Of a DNA stretch of 64,000 bases, positions 24,729 through 35,895 are shown piece after piece. Location of the stretch: the NCBI GenBank assembly GCA_026874595.1, contig CM049319.1:16705601-16769600 (forward strand), written 5' to 3'. Source of the DNA: Sipunculus nudus (lineage: Eukaryota; Annelida; Sipuncula; Golfingiida; Sipunculidae). A model generated the notes under the pieces. That model was not told where the DNA came from, did not search any database, and worked only from the letters and a program-made list of their open reading frames with translations. Made by a program: the position numbers and the translations under genes. The stretch's first letter is position 1. The number at the start of each line of letters is the position of its first letter.

Positions 24729-24742
24729 GTTGCTATGGTAAC
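24729..24742. promoter_or_regulatory. RFX-type X-box
   Basis: GTTGCTATGGTAAC is a near-perfect palindrome of the RFX X-box (GTTRCC, two bases, GGYAAC) with one mismatch in the left half. Such sites drive ciliary genes in animals. Two CACGTG E-boxes (24769-24774, 24795-24800) lie within 60 bases. No ciliary gene was recognised next to it. Confidence 0.45.
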
Positions 24743-25165
24743 AATGGGGATAACGCAGTGAGTGCGAGCACGTGCGGCTGTGTGATTACGGAGTCACGTG
24801 TCTGTGATGCCATTTATTTCAAGCATTCCCAGGTTCATTAGAGACCTGCCACACCAGATGATTCGGCGTTAAGAACTACCGAGTCATGGAAGGCACGCCA
24901 GGTAAATTGGGGAGTTAGCGGCAGGGTTTGCGTAAGCAGTGTGCTGTGCATTTTGAACATTTTGGCAGTTTACCGAGTCAAAGCTGTGTTTGTGAACGTT
25001 AAGAGTCAAGTGTGTGCAGACAAACTATGCAAATAAATATGAATATATCTTAAGTCTTATATTAATTGGAGTTATAGTAAATGTTATAAAATTAATTGTA
25101 ATGATGATTATTGATAGCTTATTGCGTCTAGCTTATTAACATCTTGCGTTGGGGTAGACCTTTGC

Positions 25166-25184
25166 GGGGCGGGGTTTCCATTGG
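25166..25184. promoter_or_regulatory. GC box plus inverted CCAAT box
   Basis: GGGGCGGGG (25166-25174) is followed by CCATTGG (25178-25184), an Sp-type site beside an NF-Y-type site, 66 bases before the start codon of the open frame at 25250. It is a plausible core promoter by composition only. Confidence 0.35.
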
Positions 25185-25249
25185 CCGAGTTAACACGGTG
25201 GCGTATTCTCAGAAAAATAGTGTGGCGATATTAGTCTCATTGCGTAATA

Positions 25250-25483
25250 ATGTTAAATTTCTCAGGATTACTGGAGAATGATCCCCTTAGGACACATTTT
25301 GCATCGTTCCCGACACTTGAAGTTGAAGACCAAAAACATTTAGCCGCAGAGCAGTTGAATGCAACGGCCATCAATCATAATATATTTGTTTTGTGTCACC
25401 GACTCATTCATATAAATGTAAACAAAATGTACATTTATTTGCATTTGCCTTATTGTCATAGTACCTCTGCCTGTTTACAATAA
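25250..25483 (+). CDS. Candidate small ORF behind promoter-like sites
   Basis: This is a 77-codon frame. The first half (MLNFSGLLENDPLRTHF, then LEVEDQKHLAAEQLNA) reads like protein; the second half is AT-driven and rich in His, Ile and Tyr. No domain is recognised. Its position just after a GC box and CCAAT box is the main reason to keep it. It could be the start of a longer spliced gene, although no strong donor was seen in the first half. Confidence 0.22.
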   Translation: MLNFSGLLENDPLRTHFASFPTLEVEDQKHLAAEQLNATAINHNIFVLCHRLIHINVNKMYIYLHLPYCHSTSACLQ

Positions 25484-26377
25484 ACTGATTTCTTTGCATA
25501 ACGCTTTACGAATGCACACAAACACTTGAACAGATTTCGGCTGTGCAGCAATTACTTCTTATAATAACCAGACTGGGTGACCTGTAAAATGTACAAGCAA
25601 ACAACATTCTATACCTATGTAAATATAAGCTTGGCAGTAATTGGCGCCAGTGATTAATAATGGCATTGTAATTTATCCCAGGTTGTTTATACTTCTGAAT
25701 ATACAATGCCACACAGCAAGGAATGTACGGTTAAGCAACTGAGCATAACCACACGACACGCTGATATATAACACCCAAACAAAGATGGATTGATAATTAA
25801 TGTTGATTGGTTTTGTGTGTGTTTTATATTGTGTCTACTGGTACTTCAAAGTGCGGGGATTTTTTTGTGTGCAGGATATGATTCATGGTCGTGAATGAAT
25901 ACAGAATAAAAGTTGAATATTTGTACTTGATTTCTTTATTTTATCTTTAGTTGCTCCTTGAAATGTTGTAATTATTAAAAAAAAAAAACCCTGAAGATAA
26001 ATTTCAAAAATTGAGCAGCAATGAAATATTGAAGCATAGGCCAAAATAAAATGTAGTGAAAACAAAATATTTATGTAATGCAAAAAGATCAATAAGTAAA
26101 GAAACACCATATGTCTCATGCATCTTGGCCTATAATATTCGACCAAATGTATTGTCGCCTGCCTATATACAAACTGACAGATGCTTGATCGCGATGTGCT
26201 CCGTCACTGTTTAAAAAAGGGAGCTTTGTTATGATTGTTACGGACAATATTCACACTAAACCTTGGGCGCCATTCCTTAAGTATCTTATTTATACTCCAG
26301 CTGTAGCTTATTCACAAAAGGAAGCTGTTTTCATGTAAGAGAGCGTTTATCTAGTTTCAGCGGGTAATTTCACCTTC
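25484..26377. other. Non-coding stretch
   Basis: AT-rich, nothing recognised. Confidence 0.4.
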
Positions 26378-26830
26378 CTGCACACTGCGCAGAATCGGAC
26401 TCAAAAGAGAACGACCCATCTGGTTAGGGATTGATGTCTTTAAATTTAAATCACGCAATGCGCTTGGGGTTCTTAATACAAAAACGGCGAAGGAACAAAT
26501 GTTGTGAAGAAGGTAATGGAGTCCGTTCAAATACGTTGGATAAGAATTGTTTCAAAACAAAATACATAAACATGGGTGTTACGTTTTAATTTTGTAGGAA
26601 CTTTACGGAATAAGTAATTCGAGTAGGCGAAATGTAAACAGGTGTTTCCAAAAATTGATTTGACAGTTTGATGGTTGAGACAAGTTGTACCAAGTTGTAA
26701 ACAGGTGTTTCCTCGAATTAAAAAAATATGATTTTACAGTTTGACAGTTGAGACAAGTTACTCACAATTCCCAGCTAGAAGAGGTTCGTTATACGTAGTA
26801 ACGATCTCTGGCGGGAGTATGCATGCACAC
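26378..26830 (+). repeat. Dispersed 430-base repeat, copy 1
   Basis: It aligns along its length, with many substitutions, with 50895-51315. Shared anchors in order: CACACTGCG, CAATGCRC followed by GGGG, a TGTTGTGAAGA segment, GGATAAGAATTG, ACATAAACA, GGAATAAGTAA, AAACARG, TGAGACAA and CTGGCGG. No ends or coding capacity were defined. It is probably an old transposable-element fragment. Confidence 0.6.
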
Positions 26831-27726
26831 GTCCATGTATGCTCACGGCCGCATTGGCAATTGTACTAAAAAAAATAATCTAAGTAGCAAAACAGGCTTT
26901 ACACGTGATGTTACACTATAAGAGGAAAAACGCCAATTCAAGTTGAGCTTTTACATGCATTTTAACGCAATTATACCTACAAAAAGTGAGACCCGTATTA
27001 TTATATATGATATATAGAGTGGTCTTACCCTATTTCAGCTACATACAGATCAAACACGAAGCTTATAATTAGATCCACGTGCATATGTGGGCTGATGACT
27101 AAATTATACGAACAACTGGAGGTTCTGTTTTCATCCATGTTTGAGTATATATCTCTGTATGAAAAATATCTAGAAAGTCATGCATTGTGTCCCATGAAAA
27201 TGTGGAACTTAAGAAGCTACGTAAGAAGGTTTTAATGTAATCTGAATAATTGTTAAACGCATTCTGACATTAGGAAGCTCTGCGCTGTCCAAAGATTAGT
27301 TAATTTATATTAATACAACATTAGCATTTAAAACGGTTATATATATAGAAGAAACAAAGTAATACCTAAAGCATGTGGAACCAAAGTGGAATGTCGCTAA
27401 ATATTCTGGTTACCATGGTGACACAGGTTTAATTCCCGAATTGACGTTAATCAATCCAATTCATCATCAAATGATTCCGCATCAGGAGTTTTAATCATTA
27501 GGGGGAAATGAAATTTTTATACTGCGAATGCAACTCGCCGAGTGACAAAAGTGTTACACCTTCGTGTCCACGGAATCCTAGTTAACCGTGACAGAGGAAC
27601 GAATTCAGTATCAGGGACTGATTAAGAAGGGGCGGCGCTCTAAAAATATGTATATTGGAACATAGTCTAAAAAACCTATAAAAACGCCCGAAATGCGTCC
27701 ACAGGACACTCGTTTACTTTGGCCAG
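26831..27726. other. Non-coding stretch
   Basis: Only the X-box-like site at 27409-27422 stands out. Confidence 0.4.
27409..27422. promoter_or_regulatory. Second RFX X-box-like site
   Basis: GTTACCATGGTGAC fits the X-box half-sites (GTTACC, AT, GGTGAC) with one deviation. A second match within 3 kb of 24729 is suggestive, but no gene start was seen close by. Confidence 0.35.
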
Positions 27727-27908
27727 CGTTTGCGCCCCCTCCTTTTCAGGGCGTTGCGCCCATCTCTTTTCAGGGCGTTACGTCCCATCTCTTTTTAGGG
27801 CGTTGCGCCCCCATTCTTTTCAGGGCGTTGCGCCCCTCTTTTAAGTGTGTTGCGCCATCCTCTTTTCAGGGCGTTGCGCCCCCTATTTTCAGGGCGTTGC
27901 TCCCTTTC
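27727..27908. repeat. Minisatellite of hairpin-forming units
   Basis: About seven units of 23-27 bases carry the core GGGCGTTGCGCCC, itself a palindrome (GGGCG, loop TTG, CGCCC), linked by CCATCTCTTTTCA-like spacers. The + strand frame through it repeats a FQGVAP-like peptide only because of the repeat. Confidence 0.85.
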
Positions 27909-27949
27909 TTTCTAAACTTCTATCCGCCCCTGGTATATTTTGACTACAT

Positions 27950-28215
27950 TTTCCCAGGTTTTGGTCGTATGTCCCTTGGAGTTCGGTATATTTTCCATGA
28001 CACTTGGTCGTATTTGCCATGTACTATTTGGTCGTAATTTCCATTGGCTGTATTTTCCATCACTAAGGGTTGTTATTCCCATGGTTAAGGACTCCATTTT
28101 CCATGCTTTTAATTGTATTTGTCATGATTTTGGTATATTTCCCATGGCTAAGGGCTGTATTTTCCATGGATTTGGTCGTATTTTGCAAGGGCTTTGTTGG
28201 TTTTGGTTTTATTTA
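27950..28215. repeat. Degenerate minisatellite, about 28-30-base unit
   Basis: Units such as TGGTCGTATTTTCCATG and GGCTGTATTTTCCATGG recur about nine times. The array directly follows the hairpin minisatellite and the open frame through it (27940-28311) is a by-product. Confidence 0.7.
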
Positions 28216-30820
28216 CCAGGTTTGAGGGGATGGTTATTTTCTCCTTTGACAAAACTCGAAACTGCTTGGAACATTATGAATCCAACTGTGGTGAAACAGG
28301 GTAATTTTTGAGTGCATGGTTGTACGTCTGTCTGGTAACAGTCTGGAAGAACTGTCCATCCGTTAGTGGTTTCTGGTACTAGGAGTAATTTCCTTATTTT
28401 GGATGAATGTACTTTAATGTGATTTAATAATAACCAAAAGTACCCTTTGTCTTACTTTAAGTGCATTTCACTTCAATTAACATTCCTTCAATTTTTGACC
28501 AATTCATTTTTACGTGTATAGGTGATGATTATCATCCATTCGTAATTTTTCGCGACTTTAAGGTCACGTGATTTGCATGACTTCACAGCGATTGTCTGAC
28601 TCCTTGTTTAACTACGCGCAACATTGCATATACCGCTGTCAACAAATTAGGAATTATCTGTAAAAACATACGTATGACATAAGGCAGAAAGAAAATTCTC
28701 GAATGGAAGACGCTGAGACAAAAACCTCTAATTATGACAAAGTATGAGCAGTGGAGCGCATTAATAATATTCCCCGGGGCGTCTGCAGTGATATCAAAAC
28801 GAAGGCAGCGCATAGATGAACAAAGTGACTGCTAATGTGGTTAATTAATTAAAACGCAATTAAAAACTACCCCAATGACAGAAGAGATGATCAGCTCCTT
28901 AATCATTCAGACGTATATGTTTCATTTACTTATAAAAACGCAGTGGACATTTATGCCGGTAGATTATAACATAATCCCCTGAGGTTGAGCGATTATTCTA
29001 CAGAGCATTCCATTAGTCCCGTTGTAATAACTCTTTGCAAAAAGAACTCCCTATGATCTATTCCATAGCTGTAATCTTTCAGTGAATTTCCCCAGGGAAT
29101 CCCAACTTGTATCGGCGGCAGAATAAACCGCAATGTGGGCTCATATCAAACCTGCATTGAAATAGTAAAGCTAAAACGTAAATTAAGAAATTCCCAGTTG
29201 TCCTGAATCAAGGTCTTTACCATTTTTACTTTTTTGCCATACGTACTTGTGAATCACAAATAAGGGTAAATGCAAATATTCAATCAATTCTTTGTAAAAA
29301 GATTCCCTCAGTTTATTAATTGAAAACACATTCTCTATATACCGAGCGGTTTTCTAAGTTCATCCGAATAACAATTGGTGCGCAGGAATTCATGAAAATC
29401 ACGTTTTTGATTCTTTTCGCAGTAATTATGTTGGTAAAGTAGAAATCAGGCTGAAATACGAATACTCAACTAATTCTTTAATTGATTAATTATTATATGG
29501 TGAAGGGCATTTTATCTGCGGTTGAAATGTAGGTTTGGAGGAATTCTTGAGGAAATGAGAAAAAAAAAAACGAATGTCGCCATAAATTTGAATTTCTGGG
29601 AAAAGCTTGCTTTTAACCACAGTTAATGTTTTTCCGTTTTACAGCTATACATAAATATATCTACAGCGTCATGTCCACGTGCACTCTCAAAAACTCATTA
29701 TGAAATGGGTCACACGCGAACATTTATCGGCTCAAAGCAGAGATTAATAAAAAGCACAGGAACTTATTATTGGTCATCATGTAAAGATGATTGACGTTTC
29801 TCGGAAATTTCGGTCTATTTATAAAGAAGAATAATACAATTTTTTTTTTAAATTTGAACTGTGTTACAGACTGAAATGTCACATGTAAATTAATCTCTTG
29901 GCATTTTTATTGTGAAACCTTTCTACACAAAATAATTAAAAAAAATTTCTATGCTTGATTTCTTTTTAACGCAACATCATTTTGTACCATGTAAGCCGGA
30001 TTTATTGGCCAATACCGGTGTAATGGTAAAAGATAATCCTTACAATAGTATACATAACGTCATTGGGAGACTAATCCATGTTATTCTTTAGAGGATTAAA
30101 GTTGTTCTAATCCTAGGATTATCTTTTTAAAGCTGTTATCACGTGACCAGGTGCCTGGATATACATTTTTCATTTCCAGCGCGATCAGCAGTTAACGTTT
30201 ACTGTCTTATGCATATGGTAGAGACGCTGTTTTTTATTTTTCAATGTCCTAGACAGGATCACTTCATCTGAAAGATTGTTCACATCTATGATTTAGAAAT
30301 GAAACCATGCATCCAATATAAAATTGACCGAGGTTTTGGTCCATGCGATATGAGTGCATGGGTGCTAAGCAATATATCCTAATATTGTATCATCTGAATT
30401 TAACGTGGTTACAAAAGGAAACATTATTCCGGGTTCTTTTTGGCCGATACGGGTCCAATCGCCACCGAACTGTCTTTGCAGATAGCTTACCGTCTTAAGA
30501 TTGTCCTCGTAGGAATTTCCTGCATGTCGTTAATTCGTGTATGAAAAACGGAGCTGTTAATCACCTTCGATATGGAAGCATGCAACATTTTCTTCTTTTT
30601 CAAAATCAATTTCTCAAAAACAATTGACTGAAATATATGAGGGAGTTGTGCGATGTATTTCCCAGTTGAAGGCTAACGGATTTTATTCTTTAAAGGATAG
30701 GTCCATGGCCTAGCTGTTGGTGGCACTGTCTATATAGTGTCTATTGAATGAGGATCCTTACGATAAGAATGATATGTTATTATTAAGCCTTCATATAGCC
30801 TATTAAGCCTATTATTAAGT
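28216..30820. other. Non-coding stretch of 2.6 kb
   Basis: A minus-strand open frame at 28583-28795 follows an acceptor-like ATATCACTGCAG. It is hydrophobic but matches no family I know. Nothing else stands out. Confidence 0.35.
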
Positions 30821-30965
30821 CATAACCTGTCGTTAAGATATCAGAGCGAGTCTCTGAAGCTCTATAATGGGATTTCACCATTATGCCATTGAGGCGACGG
30901 CGGGGTCCGAACCGGGAACCTTCAGCTCAAATCACAAACGCCACAATCTACGCCTAACGGAAATC
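30821..30965 (-). mobile_element. tRNA-derived SINE (family 2), copy B
   Basis: On the minus strand TAGGCGTAGATTGTGGCG precedes a good B box, GGTTCGGACCCC, then GGCATAATGGTGAAATCC and a tail ending TTAACGACAGG. The order matches the copy at 17240-17347. Confidence 0.5.
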
Positions 30966-33447
30966 TTGGTATAGGACCTCACTGATTTGCCCACAGTTAT
31001 GACTTTTGGATTATTTCCAGACCCTCGTGCTCAGACAACGTAAACTACAGCTTGATCAATACGAAGTGCCATCCTTATTATACTTAATCAACGTAATCAT
31101 CTAACGGAAACTCACCTCAAGGCCATGGACCTTTATTTTATGAAATTAATCTTGTACACAATGAAACATACATATGTACATTATAGAAAAAGAAACTTTG
31201 CATTTCATCCGCATACACCTATAGAGCTTATGTCCTTCTGACAAAGGTTTAAAAACAGAAAACAAAAAAAAATGTCTGCGGTTAATTCTGAAATATAGGA
31301 GGCACACATGCTAGATTTTTATATGGAAACTCAGGGGGATATTTTTTTCCAATAAGCGCTCTTTATCCGAGCTGACACGTGACAGCGGGGCGGGTTTTTC
31401 CATTTGTCCAAAATACGGCGAAATGGCACCTCCAATGAAAGAAAAATAAGAGAAACGTCAGACTAAGCTGATTTACAATGCTTTAATTTCTCCTTTTTTG
31501 TCCCAATATACCTCTTTTTTCCCGCGACACTCTTGTCAGCTGGATGGCAGCTGAAAACTATCACTAGCCAGGGCAGCGAGCCGGGGCGGTCCTTTCTTCT
31601 CAATGGTCGTTCCTGCGGCTGCGACATTAAAAAGCGTCTTCAGCACCCAACGGTGTCACAGATAAATGTCTCACCGGTAAACGCCGTGACAAGGCAGGGC
31701 GTCGGTTATAGGGGCTTCATTAGATTTGGAAGCAAAATGAGGTTTTTATAACAGAGAAGAAGTGAATGTTAAAATCGTTTTCACATCGCCTGTCTGTGTC
31801 CTCCTTTGTTTTGCAGGACTTGGTCTCGTCTTTATTTTGTCATGCGCTGGCACAGTCACTTACAAAACCAGCTTTTGTCTTAACCGTATTTTTACATTAT
31901 CTGAACTTTTTCTGAGTGGTTTCCTTCGAAACGGGGAGTTGGTTTGGTGTAAAGCTTTTTAAATTAAAGTATTCATGATTTAATCAAGTTGCTCTCTATT
32001 AAGTGGTTACATATAATGTGTATATTTTTGGCGCATCATTAGTTGGGTTAACATGGCAACAGAGTGCCCAAGGAATGAGAGATTTTATTGTTAATTCTTA
32101 TTTTTGATGGAATGGTCATACCTTTAAAGAATATAAATGAGAAGGAATGTATATAATAATCAAAATGATTATATACATATATATATATATATATATGAGA
32201 TATTATTTTTACATTTACATTTATTTATATAACAAATACATGGCCTTTAAACCTAGCGTTGTATTTACAGGATTGTTAATTCATTTTGGATTATTTGTTT
32301 TTTATTTGTGTAATTTCATTTTCCTTGAAATTCAAAAAAGAAAATAATTTTTCCTCCAGAACTATAAATCAACATACATAACCAATATTTTTAGCATATT
32401 TTAAATTTATTTAGCGACATAAATTAACTTTCGACCTTCACGTTTCCCAAATTAACTCAAGTTATCCAAGGTTTAAACATGTAACATACAAATAATTGAA
32501 ACGACAGGTTTTGCAAGCAAGAAATAAATCAGTGCAGCAGCTAGCATCCGCCAGAATCCTGCAACCCGGGAGCTCTCCAAATTAATTTACTCGCCGTGTT
32601 ATCGATTCACTCAACACGTTTCTGGCCGGCCTGTTTTTCGATATTTTGGAGTGGGGCCGACTAATCGCGTGTGGGGCCGATTCCGCTTCAGTGACGATTT
32701 TGCCCGTGTTCCCAAGTAACGGCAGCGTTGGATTCCATTTGAATCATTCCAGGCAATCATGTTTTTGTCCACACTTGTTATCTCAGAACCGTTGGAGTTA
32801 TTCAGCGTTTAAAGCAAGGTAATATCGTTCCTGTAAACCAAACTTTTTGTAGTTATACTTTGCGCTTTCCTACATGAAATCGATTTTCCACTTTTATACA
32901 TCGGTTTGAAAATTCCTGCTTGGTATTGCTTTTGGGCCTTGAAATACTTAAAAATGTTTAATACATGTGAGCGCGGAAGCAGAAACCTTTAAAATTTTGT
33001 TTTCCGCTCTGAACACGACAGACAGACGCCATTTGACGCCGTTGACGCCAAAGGCGACAAAAGCCACTGGTACCTACCAAGTCATTATATTTACTTTGAA
33101 CGTATTTTTTCTCGTGTAGTAAATATACTTTAACGAGTATTTTACATCCGGGGTTTCTTAAATGCCTTTTTTTGCCAAGACCTCAGTATTTTACTTTTGA
33201 GTACTTTCTTTTTAAGGAAAAATCATGACACGAAGTTGTGAAAGCATTACCACGATACTGAGGAAGCCAAAAGCATTGGTAAAACGTAAGATATAAAAGC
33301 TTAGGTTTATAATAAACCCTCAAAGGCAGTCGCTTTCTTGTCGTGAACTGCGTTCAATTGTAAAATAATGATACCCTCAGCGAAATTAGGAACCCGAGCC
33401 AATGGGGGTACCATTTACTTGAGAAGTGACGCAAGCGGCCCAAGTAG
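30966..33447. other. Non-coding stretch of 2.5 kb
   Basis: A TA run lies at about 32170-32197. An acceptor-like CTCCTTTGTTTTGCAG ends at about 31816 before a short hydrophobic frame, without further support. Confidence 0.35.
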
Positions 33448-33699
33448 ATGAAAGTCCCCAAGACCTTTGATATCAATACAGAGGACCCGCGGCCCCATCC
33501 ATTATCAAAAGAGGCCATTTATAGCCTGATCAACTGGTCTTCTGTTACTTCACTCAGTCAAAGAGACGACCCGGGGCCGCGTAACGAGTCTACGGGCAAA
33601 CCAGAAATCAATGCTCACCGTAATGCGGACCCCGAACGCAATTTTGATGACCCAAGTCAAATTAACACAGGCCGCTATGGCAAGATTAAGAACCAGTAA
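33448..33699 (+). CDS. Candidate small hydrophilic ORF
   Basis: An ATG-started frame of 83 codons, with a TAG directly before it and a TAA end. It is strongly polar, with MKVPKTFDINTEDPRPHP, then SLSQRDDPGPRNESTG and NADPERNFDDPSQINTGRY. Proline, Asp, Arg and Asn are abundant and codon third positions are varied, unlike chance frames in this AT-rich DNA. No domain, signal peptide or membrane segment. It may be a lineage-specific small protein, a disordered exon or chance. Confidence 0.28.
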   Translation: MKVPKTFDINTEDPRPHPLSKEAIYSLINWSSVTSLSQRDDPGPRNESTGKPEINAHRNADPERNFDDPSQINTGRYGKIKNQ

Positions 33700-34421
33700 A
33701 AACCGCTACATTATCCCATCATGAGCAAAACCTGTTGAGAAATAATCGTAAAGAATAGAGTTTTTTCATTTTAAGATTTACTTCTTCGTGTGAAGTTTCC
33801 CAGCCCCGAAACCAAATGACTTAAGCCAAGACTTACATTAGTCTTATATATAGGAGCACTCTCGGAATCCCTGCTTTAATGTGGACTGGATTACTGTGTC
33901 ACAGCATGGAAGGCTAAAAATAAAAATAAAAAAACTATGTAGCACTCAGAGAGCGCATGCCCCCACCAATATCATAACAAACAAACCATTCAACTTTTTC
34001 CTTCCATCTTTCATTTCACAATCTTTCAACACAGTTGTATCAGAACGAACGCAGGAAAACTTTTAAAAACAGGTTATATACAATTAAATTCAATATTCGT
34101 ACACACAGCCAATAAATTAACATGCATATTGTGTATCCGGATTTTAACAGTTCCTGGCCACAAGATTCACCTCGGCTTCAGTATAAATTGAAGGTACGAC
34201 GGTAGTCATTGGAGTGTTAACCTCCGCCGCCCCCAAAATAATCGTTTAGATCCAATCCTTTTTATCCGGACCCCCACCAATATTTAAACGGGGTCGTCCA
34301 TTGGCCATTTCGAATCCCTCTACAAATTTTCGTGGAAATCGGTTGTGTATTTTGTCCTGTACTTTTTCGTAATCCTGCTGACAGCTAAAGAGCAAACAGA
34401 CAAATAGATACGATTGAAAAC
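33700..34421. other. Non-coding stretch before the LINE
   Basis: Nothing recognised. Confidence 0.4.
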
Positions 34422-34532
34422 ATAAACTCCTTAGGGGCTTCCGGTGTAATGGTCGTTGAGTGAGGAAGTGTTTGCGATACTCCTGGACAAATTTTATTTT
34501 AACGGAACAGAAACACCTAATAGACACTTAAA

Positions 34533-35469
34533 ATGACCCGAGGTGGCAAAAAGAGAACTGAAAGTAATACTGGGAGTATGGACAAATATGTGGAAGGAAC
34601 TGAGAAAAGAGTCATGGATGAAATAAGCCGTGAATGGGAATCGCAAACCAGTGACGTAGTTCAGTCAGCCCAAATCAAAGTTGTTATGGCGGATATGAAA
34701 ACATTGGTCAGAGAGGTACAAGACAGCCTGGAAAAACAGTTAAGTTGCATTAACTTAAATTTAGTTGCATTAGTAAACAGTTTGACAGAGGAAAATAAAA
34801 CCTTGAAAAATCGAGTCGGGGGAATTAGAAAAAAGTGTTCAGTTTATAAATGATAGTAAGGATGAGGCGGATGGAGAGAGGAGAGAAGAGAAGAGAAAAG
34901 TGAATGAAATGCAAAGAGAAATTGACGTACTGAAACAAAGTCAACGGGATAAAGATAAACGGTTAATGGCTTTGGAAAAGAAACTGAAAACAGAGCTTAA
35001 CAAGTTGGAAAGGCAAAGCAGAGAGTGGAACTTACGAATAACAGGGACTAAAGAGAGTCAGAGGAGAGAGGATTGTAAAGATATAGCTGCAAAACTGATT
35101 CAAGACCATGAACTCTTACCGGGCATAGATGAGGAAAATATCAAGAAGAAAATAGAAGTGGCTCACAGAACTGGGAAACAAGGTAACAAACCTCGTCGCA
35201 TTATTATTTTTAGATTCTTTGACAGTACATTGCGCAATGAAATTCTCCGAGAGGGTAAAAAGAAATGTGGGTCAAGTGAAAGCCGGTTTGTAGAAGATCT
35301 AACCAAAGCGGACTATGCAGAGAAACAAAGAGCAAAACCGCAAATGCTGGAAGCCCACAATCAAGGGTTGAAAGTCCGCTTCTGGAGGGGTCAACTTTAT
35401 GTTGACGGCAAGCCAACTAAAATTTCAACAGTTGCCAGGGACCAGTTGGATACGGACGGCCGTCCATAG
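34533..35469 (+). pseudogene. LINE ORF1 (L1-like RNA-binding protein), one frameshift
   Basis: ORF1 protein of L1-type LINEs coats the element RNA and acts as a nucleic-acid chaperone. The first frame starts MTRGGKKRTESNTGS and is helical and charged; a one-base shift near 34805-34818 moves reading to the second frame, which ends at 35469. Without the shift it would be about 312 codons. The middle is a coiled coil (heptad-like KQSQRDKDKRLMALEKKLK). Next comes an RRM-like domain, with NLRITGTKES as its first strand and KPRRIIIFRF as a later strand, then a basic C-terminal domain with LKVRFWRGQLYVDGKP. Length and domain order fit the L1 ORF1 (transposase_22) family. Confidence 0.85.
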
Positions 35470-35895
35470 TCTGACAGGGTGTGATTGGAACACGTGAGGG
35501 AGTTACTGACAGGTGCTCTACCGACTTCTGGCGTCACACCTCAGAGACTCTTTTTGAACTTTGGTTTAGGATTTGACTTTGTGTGTTTAAGTGACATAAT
35601 TATGTAAGACAGGAGTGTTAACACGAGGAGTGGTGCATGGACAACAGACCAGCCGCTGTAAATGGAATTTGTGTATTCTTTATATTTATGTATAGATTTT
35701 GTTATGTTGTCCAATCAAACTCCATTGATAACTGTGAAAAGTACTCAGGGTTCCTGAACTTGTTTACCATTGATGTTTCCTTGTGTTTAAAGGTCACTTG
35801 GTATGTGTTGGCATTATTTCACACTAATTGGGATCGAATTGGGGATATGGATACATTTAAACTTGTGATAAAGCGTATTATTTTCAAGAGAAGAA

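Noticed and set aside
27727-27908. CRISPR-like array
   Set aside because: Units are contiguous minisatellite repeats without unique spacers, in animal DNA.
27693-28311. Two frames with repeated peptides FQGVAP and FPMAKG-like
   Set aside because: Encoded by the two minisatellites.
28583-28813. 76-codon hydrophobic minus-strand frame after an acceptor-like site
   Set aside because: No family recognised, no donor, and hydrophobic residues are expected from T-rich sequence.
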